From the NCBI GenBank assembly GCA_027919835.1, contig JANVFP010000002.1, positions 62,001-126,000 on the forward strand: a stretch of 64,000 bases of DNA. The letters run 5' to 3'. This DNA is from Lentinula raphanica (Eukaryota > Basidiomycota > Agaricomycetes > Agaricales > Omphalotaceae). The first letter of the stretch is position 1. The number at the start of each line of letters is the position of its first letter. A program made the position numbers and the translations under genes. Below are positions 34,276-43,931 of the stretch, piece after piece. The notes under the pieces are model-generated. The model did no database searches, was not told the DNA's origin, and worked only from the letters and a program-made list of their open reading frames with translations.

Positions 34276-37200
34276 TTACAGGTTGCGTTGGGTGCGAAGT
34301 CGTCGTGAATAGCGCTGTACATCCTCACCGTCGGAGTTGTCCAATGGTGCAGGTCGGCTGCGTTTGCTGTTATGATGCGGGCTATCAAAATTTAAATGGT
34401 CACTAACGAAAAAAGGACCATGCTCAAAGGGCTTACCGTTTGAATTTTACTAGTTCCGAAAGAACCCACGAAATATCGCGTAGGGCTGACTCCCAGTCAG
34501 ACGAGGGACTCTCCAAACGAAGATACCACCAATGCAAAGAAACAACAAGGCTAAGCATCCCATTCTGGCCGGGACGGTCAAACTCATCCCATTCTCCTTC
34601 GCCACTGCCGTCGACCACGACTCTACCTGATATATCGCGTTCCCGCCATTCGGGATTGATCATTGAATACCAAACCCACCATTCGGAGGAGAATTCGGCT
34701 AAAGTCCCAAATTTTTCATTGGGGGGAGGGCGAGAGACCGGCTTTCGGTTCTGGAACCACCACGCGAATGCCTTAGGACGTCCAGTCGGTGGAAAAGTGG
34801 ATCCCTGGAATAGAGGATAGAAATCAGTAGTGTAAAAACAACGCATCAATCATACTCACGCTGCCATTCGGATTTTTGAATGAATGATATCGTTCTAAGG
34901 TTACCAAATCAGAGAGGGCTTTGTGCCATAGAGGATCTTGAGGACAGTTCTCCGTGGTCAGGGCTTCGTAGGCATCGGAGAGCCATTTGGGACAGCCAGT
35001 CATATCGACTGAATCAGCCGACGGAGTGGAGGCCGCCGAAGAACTTGAGGGAAGGGTAGCGGAAGAAATACCAGTAGATACATTATTGGGCGCTGGAACA
35101 GGCGAGTTGGCCATGGGAGAATGGGTATTTTCGGAGTTGGCCGCGATAGGAGTGGAAGGAATATTGGGCGCTGAAGGGACGTTTCCAGCCACAGGGGAGT
35201 TGGACACTGTAGGAATCATGGGCGCGACGTTTTCGGAGTTGGTCGATGTAGGAGTCATGCGTTCAGCCACAGGGGAGTGGGGCGCTCCTGGAATATTGTC
35301 ACCTTGTAAAGATTGTTCTTCCGGGATGGATGAGTTGGCAAGTTGAGACGTAGTTGATTGAGATGACCGTTCTTCTGGGTCAGGGGAACAAGCCTTCGAG
35401 GGTTGAACAGGCGAGGAAGAGGCATTGGAAGGAGGAGAAGACTGAGAGTGTGGCTTCGAGGGTTGGACAGGCGAGGAAGAGGCATTGGAAGGAGGAGGAG
35501 AAGACTGAGAGTGTGGCTCTGCCGAGCTAGAGGAAGATTCCGAGGGCTGGAAAGCCGAGAATCCATTCTCAATGATGTCGGTAGCTGTGCGACCACCGGT
35601 GATTTGCAACATGGCCCACTTATTTCGCAGGATGTTGTTGTTACGTGTGAAGTCGTATTGCGATTGCCGCTGACAGAGAATGTCCATTTGGAGACGTCGA
35701 TCTTTGTCGGAGAGACTCTTGAGATATTCCACGCTTTCGGGATAGAGCAAGCGTTGACGGGCAGGGTGCAAGCGAGGTTCGTCGTCTTCGTCTTCGTCCT
35801 CCTCCTCCTCCTCCTCCTCTCCCTCTCCTGCATTTTCTTCATCTTCGTACTCTTCGTCTTCGTACTCCTCGTCTTTGTCCGCGTCTTCGTCCGCGTCTTC
35901 ATCCGCGTCTTCATCCGCGTCTTCGTCCGCGTCGGTTCGCTTCTTGGGTTTCGGTCTGAGCCTACTTCTGATGGATGGTTCAGGATCCGGTCTTGGTTGT
36001 TCGATAGGTGTATCAGGATCGGGAAGGGTGAATAGCGAAGAGTCTTTGATTAGGGGCTGAGGAGTTTGCTTCGGCGTTTGTTCAACATCGTTAGCCGAAT
36101 CTGTTTTGAGTTTGGAGCCTAGTTCAAAGCTTAGGTCAGGATACACTCAATAGGAAAGTGAATTCAAACGTCGCACCTGTAGCAGCATGCAAAAAATGTA
36201 AGAACGAATTCAAAACCTTTTCCCCGAAGTCATCAGAATTCCACTCGTGGAATTTTAAACCGTTTACGGTCCCTGAGCTGATTCTGAAAGACGCTTGAGT
36301 CAATATCGCAGCCAATGTGATCAAGACTTACGCGAGCACGGCGAAGTCAGCTTTGGGGTCGTGGGTGTTTTCGGGCGGTGCGCCAGCCAGCAAAGTGAGC
36401 CACAAGCCGGTATGAGCCCGGATCGCATCCAAGAGAGGTTGAATAAAAGTAAGGAGATTTGCACGGCATCTGAGTGATAGTGAGCTCAGGTGTAAGGGAG
36501 GGAAAAAGGGACATACAATTGTTTTTCAGCATCTGTAAGCTCGTCGACTCCCTCCAAGGAAAAACCTTCGCCAGAGATCACCTTCTTGAAGGCGGAGACA
36601 CGAGACGAATGCTGAGTAGAGTTTTCGAGCGAAATTTTCTCCTTCACGTCATCGGGTTGTTGATTGTATAGTTCTTCCGCCAATTCACATTGCCTTTTTA
36701 TACGTTCAGCCTTGGAAGGGGGATTGTCGGCGGTGGCCGCTTGATAGTGCTTCTGGAATTGGTCGCGATACTCGGGATGGGACATGAAATGCTTGAAGTC
36801 GGGTTTACGACGAGGTCGCTTCAGCTTGGTGGTCTGATTGAGTTGGTTATTGATATGCTTAAACGCCTCGCCGCCATTCCTCTGAGCAGGTCGTTGCGTC
36901 TGACGATGAATCCAGTTTTTGACCTCCTAGTAAAAGCTAAGATCAAACGAGACACAAAGGAACAGCGGGTGTTACTCACAGCTTGTCCTTGCCTGACAGT
37001 CTTCAACAGAAGGTCATCGCGGGCAGCTTCCAATTCCTGGCGCTCTTGGTCGGGGAGGGAAGCACTGGTGTCACGAAGGATGGCGTATTCAGCCGGCTCC
37101 GACGTGGTATGCCAAGGAAATTTCTGGAAATATTCGTGCGTCGTGTTCAAAATCCAGGCGCCGCGCTCCTTCCTGGTTGAGAGAGAGAGGTACGCGTCGA

Positions 37201-37495
37201 TACGCGACTGTAAAAATTCGAGCTGAGGACCCTGGAATTTCCCCTGATTCCCTCGTTTCTTCTTTGAAGGAATTTGAGTGGATGATTGCTGAGTGGGTGC
37301 GCTATCATTCGTCTGAGTATTGTCGGAGGATGGTGGTAGACCCTCAGAAGCGGGAGCAGATGAAGGACTGGTGGTAGACGAAGGACTGTGGGCAGTGGGT
37401 TGAGATTGGGAAATAGCAGGTACACTGCCTCCAGACCCAAGGGATTGGTCCTCGACATCAGCGGTGGGGCCGTCAGATGAAGTAGCGTTGGGCAT
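34276..37495 (-). CDS. Large acidic-repeat protein in the KDZ element (unknown family)
   Basis: Minus strand, ATG 37493-37495 to TAA 34276-34278, about eight exons. N-terminal Ser/Thr/Pro-rich tail; a conserved helical block with QGPQLEFLQSRIDAYLSLST and EYFQKFPWHTT; then KRPRRKPDFKHFMSHPEYRD; then HTGLWLTLLAGAPPEN; then an acidic tract with (DADE) repeats followed by runs of Glu (35775-35930). Next come a long Ser/Pro linker with near-exact 60-bp duplications (about 35395-35520) and a C-terminal Trp-rich block (EWWVWYSMINPEWR, SLHWWYLRLES, ISWVLSELVKF). I recall similar multi-copy proteins in Agaricomycetes but no assigned domain. A transposon accessory role is inferred only from position. 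Confidence 0.65.
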
Positions 37496-37795
37496 TGAAT
37501 AATGTGAGTGGTAGAGGTAAGAGGTGAGAGGTGAACGTGAGTAAGCGCCCAAGCATGAAATTAAAATGTAAAAAAGAGGAAATAATGTAAAATGTAAGCA
37601 TGCCGAGCCTGCGCCGAAGCCATTTTCCGAGGCCCTAGATATCCAGTGAGTGTAGGTAAGCATGCCGAGGAGCCGGTAGAGCCATTCCTGAGCGCCCCAA
37701 TATATGTGTTGAGTGTGTGGGTTAGTGCCCCACTGTTATGCAAAACTACCCACAGGCACTTGCCTATATGTTATGCGTAGGAGTTACAGCTACAG

Positions 37796-39886
37796 CTGGG
37801 TTGAACCTTTGTCAGCACTTACTAATCCCAGGCCCAGGCATAGAGATAGTATGTAAAATGTTGAAAAGAAGTTGTTTCGAGGACGTGTGTATGTGATGTG
37901 ATAGAATTAGAAGCGTGATTTACGTCATGATATCACACTCGGAAATTAAGCGCCGATAACAAACCGAGGACTTAGCGTCTTCGACAAGAGGACAGCGGAG
38001 TTGTCGGTACGGGTGCTAAGATCAACGGATCAACTTGATCTGTTAGATCACCGGGTATAATCAAGTCAGAATGTTGCGGAAAAGTGATTGATCTGTCGGA
38101 TCAGCTACAGTACCACTCCTTTCGAGGGATACGAGCCTACACTACCCATAGCGATGACCGGGGACGGTCAGATCTTTAGTTTGGGGGAGATGTTGCGCGG
38201 TTTTTCTGCGCAGGCGTGCAATGATCAAAAAGATCAACTTAGACCGTTGCATAGTATCAATAAGGACTGTAGTGAGCCCGAACTAGCAGTCAAACTTGTA
38301 TCAGTATAAGCTAGGATACAGATCCTTTGGCAGGATCAGCCATGAATATCCACTTAGAGCTATTGCTCGCACCCTTGGTCGGGGATCCTTCAAGAATGCG
38401 GACTACTGGTACGAGCACACCAAGGGAATATCGACTTAGTATCAAGATCTGCCGGATCGGCACAACTGAGTTTGGTACTTGGCTGTGATGACGGAAATTT
38501 CACTTGATCTAGCAGATCAGACACGATGAGAGCCTATCCGGACGAGTTACCACACGGAAACCCTACGCAAGGTAGCGGAAACCGTTGGAAACATGATGAT
38601 CTAGTATTTCCGTGGCAGTACGGGTGAAACCCGCAGCGGAAACACGCATATGTTCAAGTTCTAAACTGGGATATAGCGTATGCTATGTACAGCTTTGACC
38701 AGCACTCACGGAAACGCGCGGAAACCTACGGAAAACACTTCTGAAGCATTTACCTTCGTTGTCCGCTCCAGAACACCAGGCTATATGCATACCGTTCGAA
38801 AGCTACGGACCAGACCTACTTGATCCGCGAGATCAACCACTGTTACGAGTCTATCTCATTAACTTGGGGAGACCACTACTATTCCGCGGAAGCAAATTCG
38901 TCGGAAACACTTGAGCACCACGGGCAGGAGCCACTCTGACGAGTTAGGCACCCTAGCATGTGGATGCCGCACAGACCATGGTCGGAACTTGCTTGGTCTT
39001 CTAGATCTGGCGAAAGTACGACGAAATACGGACAAGTTTCATATTTTTCTCGGTTTTCTTTACTATTTCCTTGCGTGTTTGTATCGTTTCAGTCATATTT
39101 TACTATTTAAGTGTATATTATTGGACTCCGTCCGTAGAAATAGCTAGATCTACTAGATCAAGGACAAATACGGGTATTGGACTTTTCGTAGTGTACTTAA
39201 AGACCTGTATCCGCACAAATGAAACAAGTTTCGCGCCCAGATCTCTCTGAACTGGTAATCCTTTTCATCCATACGTGGGAGTAAAGGCTTCTAAGCCGTA
39301 CCGGACCTTGCAGATTAAGTGTGTTACTTCATCGCGATAAGCCCGACTTTTGAGTGGTTTGACTTGGTGTCTGTCACTTGTTAGTTGAAGGTAGACTCCG
39401 TTCCGGAGATACAGAGGACTTGGTCTCAGGTTGTGCCGAGTGAACGTGCAGAGTTTTGGTGGCTCTGTTCAAGTTGACACGTAGTGATTGGTGATCTGCG
39501 TGATCTTCGAGGTTTTACTGAGAATAGTGATCAGTACTGCTTCACCCGGGAGCGGAATCGATTGGTCTACCATAACGTCTGGTACCCCGTTGCTTTCCGA
39601 GCCTAAAACCCCTTATCCGAGTGGAAGCCACTCAAAACAAACCCTTTAGTCCAGATCTTACGACTGGTATATCCGTGCCACTTCGTTCTGCTGACCAGTA
39701 TTGCTGATCTAAAAGATCTTACAAGACTGCGTTCGACTTGAGATATAAGATAGTGCGGAATCTCTGACAACGCCCCACACCTCGCTATAAATACAATTTG
39801 ATTGACGAATCCGTGAAGTCGTACTCTGTGTTCGTGCTAAGTGACCTGTCATAAGGCATTATACTAAGAACCGACTTTATACCTCG
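37796..39886. repeat. Gene-free hAT interior with arrays of GATC-N5-GATC and GGAAAC
   Basis: No coding frame of note over 2.1 kb. Pairs of GATC spaced by exactly five bases occur at 38028-38040, 38037-38049, 38090-38102, 38223-38235, 38446-38458, 38506-38518, 38822-38834, 39147-39159, 39493-39505 and 39706-39718, most of the form TGATCTNNNAGATCA. A second motif, GGAAAC, occurs at 38556, 38577, 38587, 38638, 38710, 38720 and 38903, with GGAAAAC at 38730. A TATAAATA box lies at 39785-39792. The arrays look like binding sites, perhaps for a transposase or a regulatory protein. Confidence 0.7.
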
Positions 39887-40617
39887 TTACCGATTCAGTT
39901 CTGTGGTGTAATGGACCGGTATCGTACCCAGAGGATTTTCCGCAAGTTTGTGACCATCGATCGGCTCGAATTCTTCTTTGACAGGGAGAACCCATGGAAT
40001 TGCGGATGCGTAACCATCTGCGTATGGGTATTGAATCACCGATAGCCACGGCGTCTGGCTACTGAACGGTTGGGCAACCAAACACGGATCGTGCTCTCCA
40101 TAATGCATCTGCTGGCGTAGAAATATGGTCTGAGGGCCAAGCAATGGCGCGGTGAGCACATCCATGTTCGGCGAGGTCATGAAAACCCTCTCTTCGGTGT
40201 ATTTGATGCCAATTAATCCTTCGTATGATTTGAGTGGCAGGACCTAAGATGAATAGGTAAACGAATCAGCAGAAAGACAATGAAGTGGCCCGTACCATAG
40301 CGTATCAGCGTATCAGCGAACGGTAAGAAGTTGGAAGCAGGAAATGAGACCTCAGGTGATGAACGTCCAACGAGACGATGAGCATACAACAAGACGATGA
40401 ACGTCCGAGATAGCGCAGTCACAACGGCGAGACGATGGAGAGAGTCGAATCGGCGCACACACAACGGCGAGACGATGGAGAGAGTCGAATCGGCGCACAG
40501 GTGATCCAGATAACGCGGTAACGACAGACAAAACCTAATGGAATGATGAATGCACACCGAACCAAATTCAGGTGGCAGCAATGGACCCGTAAACACAAAG
40601 TTATACAGGTGAGACAC
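39887..40617 (-). CDS. Hypothetical protein, 5' end unresolved
   Basis: Minus strand. A 3' exon of about 350 bp ends at TAA 39887-39889 and begins after a good acceptor (CTTAG, about 40242-40246) with PLKSYEGLIGIKYTEERVF, continuing through MHYGEHDPCLVAQPF and WLSVIQYPYADGYASAIPWV. A short upstream exon encodes LYNFVFTGPLLPPEFG and splices into it. The intron (about 300 bp) is unusually long for this window because it contains a 40-bp tandem duplication. No start codon is certain and I do not recognise the family. It may be a fragment carried by the hAT element. Confidence 0.4.
40421..40500. repeat. Tandem duplication, 2 x 40 bp
   Basis: The 40-bp unit beginning ACAACGGCGAGACGATGGAG is repeated head-to-tail at 40421-40460 and 40461-40500 with one terminal difference. 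Related, shorter fragments (AGACGATGA) precede it. Confidence 0.85.
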
Positions 40618-41225
40618 CAGCGCAATAGCTAGATATCTGAGTCGTTGCTAGCAGCAGCCCGAAGCTATCTGCTAGAGAACCAGAGGAGCGGTGGCTTGAT
40701 GAAGGAGTGTGAAGAGAATTGTAAGGAGCAGTGGGAAAAGTTCAAGTTGAGATTATCGATCGAGTTCCTCTCGGCAGCTGCTGCCGGACACAGCCACACA
40801 AACAATGCCAAATCAGACTTGCGCCTTCAACGTTTCAACACCGCTTCAACGTTATCCTTCTACTCTTTCTTCATTGCTATCACACCCTTCCACCTGAATT
40901 TGATTCGGTGGGAGGTACTTGAGCAGGATTGAATCTGATTCGCCTGTTCTTTCTCTGCACAACTTCGAGTTTGCAGAACTGTATGCCAGTAACTCTGCGT
41001 TCTGGTGATTTTTGTCTCGTTTTCACGCTCATTTTTACACTCTCTGGTGAGTCTTTGTATTCCTATCAACTGTCTCTGCTTTTCTAACTGTGACCGTCAG
41101 CTAATTCTCGCTACTTTTTGGCTACCTGTAACTTCGAGTTCAGGTGGTGTACTCAGCTCGTAACTTCGTGTTCGAGCGTTCTTGATTCGTTTGACTTCAA
41201 TCTCCTGTAACTCTGAGTTCCAGCT
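40618..41225. other. hAT interior, no confident gene
   Basis: About 600 bp with one open frame (40645-40932) that lacks recognisable motifs. Toward the right, imperfect copies of TGTAACTTCGAGTTC occur (about 40962, 40990, 41130, 41160, 41207), and a further copy lies beyond the palindrome at 43914, so this looks like a subterminal repeat cluster of the hAT interrupted by the palindrome. Confidence 0.45.
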
Positions 41226-43895
41226 GATACTGTGAAGCTTTTGTAAAAAGGTCCGATGAGTTATCGAGGAACGTTTGAAAAAACCTGTGATAACTCGGAG
41301 GGGGCTCCGGAAATGGCTCCGGGGGGTGGTCATGCCTGTCACCACCTGTCACATGGGGCCTATATTTACTGTTTTGGTTAATTAATAATTATCCAGATAT
41401 TAAATAAGCAGTACATTTTCAAAAAAACCCAAAAATTTATTAAAAATCTGAAAAATCCTAAAAAAGCCAGATTAGGTCAGATCAGGGTATGTAAGCAAAT
41501 GACCTCATATGATCAAAAATGATGTAGGGTCAATATAGGTACTAAAAATAGCCCAAAAAATCACTAAAAATGCAAAAAATATTTAGGGATGGTATAGAGC
41601 CTATTGCAGGTCCAGGCCCATCAACATTACCAAAAAAGGAAAAAACTGATCATGATGTCATCTTGTAGCAAAAAATCTGAAAAAAATCATAAAAATAGTT
41701 AAAAAATTCAGGGGTGCCTTGTTGGCCCTGAAAATGCAAAATAAAAAAAAATACGCGACAAGTGTAAAAAATTTTATCACTCCAAATTATACCAAATCCA
41801 CTATACAGTCAGAATATATGATGTATATGCTATTTTTAGCACCTCTAGCACCCTCAATCACTCAGAATAGCTTATATTACTTAAAAATTACACCAAACTG
41901 ACAACATTGAGTAAATATGATGTACATGATATTTTTAGCACACCTAGTATCCTTGAACACTCAGAACAATTTTTATTACTCAATATGTTCAGTACACTCG
42001 GTACTTATCACACCTAACATACTAAAACTTGGAACAGTAGTGATATGTATTATGTCTAACATAGTTGACAATAAATACTCAAAATAGTGTTATCAGTCAC
42101 TATACTTAACACACTTAACAGTCAAAAAGTCGGAACAATATTACTTGATATACATAACACACTCATTGTTATACTATAACACACTTATAACAACGAGTTT
42201 TGATCGCTTATGGGCGCTTATTTGGTGTTTTTGCGTCGAAATTCATTAATAGCACACTCAATAATTTTTGGGTGGGCTCTATACTGTGTCAGGATGTTGT
42301 CTATATCATATTCCTCTAGATATAATTCGGAGAACTTGAAAATACAACCTGTGGGGCTAGCTATGCTATGATTTTTTGTGATATAACACTGTTTTATGTA
42401 AATGACAGTGCATACACCCATGTTATGAAGTCAAACTGCTACTGAGTCATGAGAAGAGTTATCCTACAACCTATTCTATGCTAACCCTATGTGATACAGC
42501 CAAGAGATCTGTAATGGGGGTCATTGAATATGACATCTATTGTTACATGTAAGTGTAGACATCTATGGTGTACATGAAACATGTACATGTGTATCACAGT
42601 GTCCAACCTTTATGATAGCTATCTGAATCATGTACAGACACTGCCAGTAGACTGTAGGAGTGCTTTTCTCATGTACTAGCATCAGTATACTTGCACTACA
42701 TGGACATATGCATTGGCATTTACATAAAACACTATTATATCACACAAGATCACAGTATAGCTAGCCACACAGGTTGTATTTTCAAGTTCTCCGAATTATA
42801 TTCAGAGGAATATGATATAGACAACATCCTGACACAATATAGAGCCCACCCAAAAATTATTGAGTGTGCTATTAATGAATTTCGACTCAAAAACACCAAA
42901 TAAGCGCCCATAAGCGATCAAAACTCATTGTTATAAGTGTGTTATAGTATAATAATGAGTGTGTTATGTATATCAAGTAATATTGTTCCGACTTTTTGAC
43001 TGTTAAGTGTGTTAAGTATAGTGACTGATAACACTATTTTGAGTATTTATTGTCAACTGTGTTAGACATAATACATATCACTACTGTTCCAAGTTTTAGT
43101 ATGTTAGGTGTGATAAGTACCGAGTGTACTGAACATATTGAGTAATAAAAATTGTTCTGAGTGTTCAAGGATACTAGGTGTGCTAAAAGTATCATGTACA
43201 TCATATTTACTCAATGTTGTCAGTTTGGTGTAATTTTTAAGTAATATAAGCTATTCTGAGTGATTGAGGGTGCTAGAGGTGCTAAAAATAGCATATACAT
43301 CATATATTTGGACTGTATAGTGGATTTGGTATGATTTGGAGTGATGAAATTTTTTACACTTGTCGCGTATTTTTTTTTATTTTGCATTTTCAGGGCCAAC
43401 AAGGCACCCCTGAATTTTTTAACTATTTTTATGATTTTTTTCAGATTTTTTGCTACAAGATGACATCATGATCAATTTTTTCCTTTTTTGGTAATGTTGA
43501 TGGGCTTGGACCTGCAATAGGCTCTATACCATCCCTAAATATTTTTTGCATTTTTAGTGATTTTTTGGGCTATTTTTAGTACCTATATTGACCCTACATC
43601 ATTTTTGATCATATGAGGTCATTTGCTTACATACCCTGATCTGACCTAATCTGGCTTTTTTAGGATTTTTTAGATTTTTAATGAATTTTTGGGTTTTTTT
43701 GAAAATGTACTGCTTATTTAATATCTGGATAATTATTAATTACCCAAAACAGTAAATATAGGCCCCATGTGACAGGTGGTAACAGGCATGACCACCCCCC
43801 GGAGCCATTTCCGGAGCCCCCTCCGAGTTATCACAGGTTTTTTCAAACGTTCCTCGATAACTCATCGGACCTTTTTACAAAAGCTTCACAGTATC
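41226..43895. repeat. Large palindrome (inverted repeat, arms about 1.2 kb)
   Basis: The left arm 41226-about 42425 is the inverted copy of the right arm about 42690-43895, starting GATACTGTGAAGC on both outer edges and nearly identical over most of its length. A central spacer of about 265 bp (42426-42690) is not repeated. The arms are AT-rich with runs of A and T, except for GC-rich outer ends (CTCCGGAAATGGCTCCGG). Each arm carries a divergently oriented open stretch of about 68 codons near the centre, sharing FKFSELY, EEYDIDNILTQYRAHPKIIE and CAINEFR. No target duplication is visible. It may be a foldback-type element or a recent inverted duplication. Confidence 0.9.
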
Positions 43896-43931
43896 CTGTG
43901 TGAGTTCAGGGACTGTAACTTTGCGTTCAGT

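Larger units (their letters stand above)
26971..37795. mobile_element. KDZ-type transposon, about 10.8 kb
   Basis: Inverted repeats of about 145 bp bound the segment: 26971-27117 and 37649-37795, about 95% identical, both starting CTGTAGCTGTAA. Just inside are short repeats of the type CGGCTNCTCGGCA (e.g. 27100-27112, 27151-27163, 27198-27210), probably transposase-binding sites. The interior holds a KDZ transposase (27337-31150) and four further genes (31392, 32383, 33239 and 34276). No clear target duplication flanks the ends (left flank ends GTGCCCAC, right flank starts CTGGGTTG), so the exact ends are less certain than for the other layers. Confidence 0.75.

Noticed and set aside
35255..35914. 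Minus-strand frame rich in Lys/Arg/Thr
   Set aside because: Shifted frame over the same acidic repeats; the other frame carries the family-like blocks.
35403..36035. Plus-strand frame rich in Arg, Val and Leu
   Set aside because: Antisense of the acidic repeat tract of the KDZ protein; its apparent transmembrane runs come from reversed Glu/Asp codons.
37921..39880. LTR of a retrotransposon (TATAAATA box, no ORF)
   Set aside because: No second copy, no TG..CA ends, no primer-binding site or retroelement genes nearby.
40645..40932. Plus-strand frame of 95 codons
   Set aside because: No motif, no supporting exon on either side, lies in the subterminal repeat region of the hAT.
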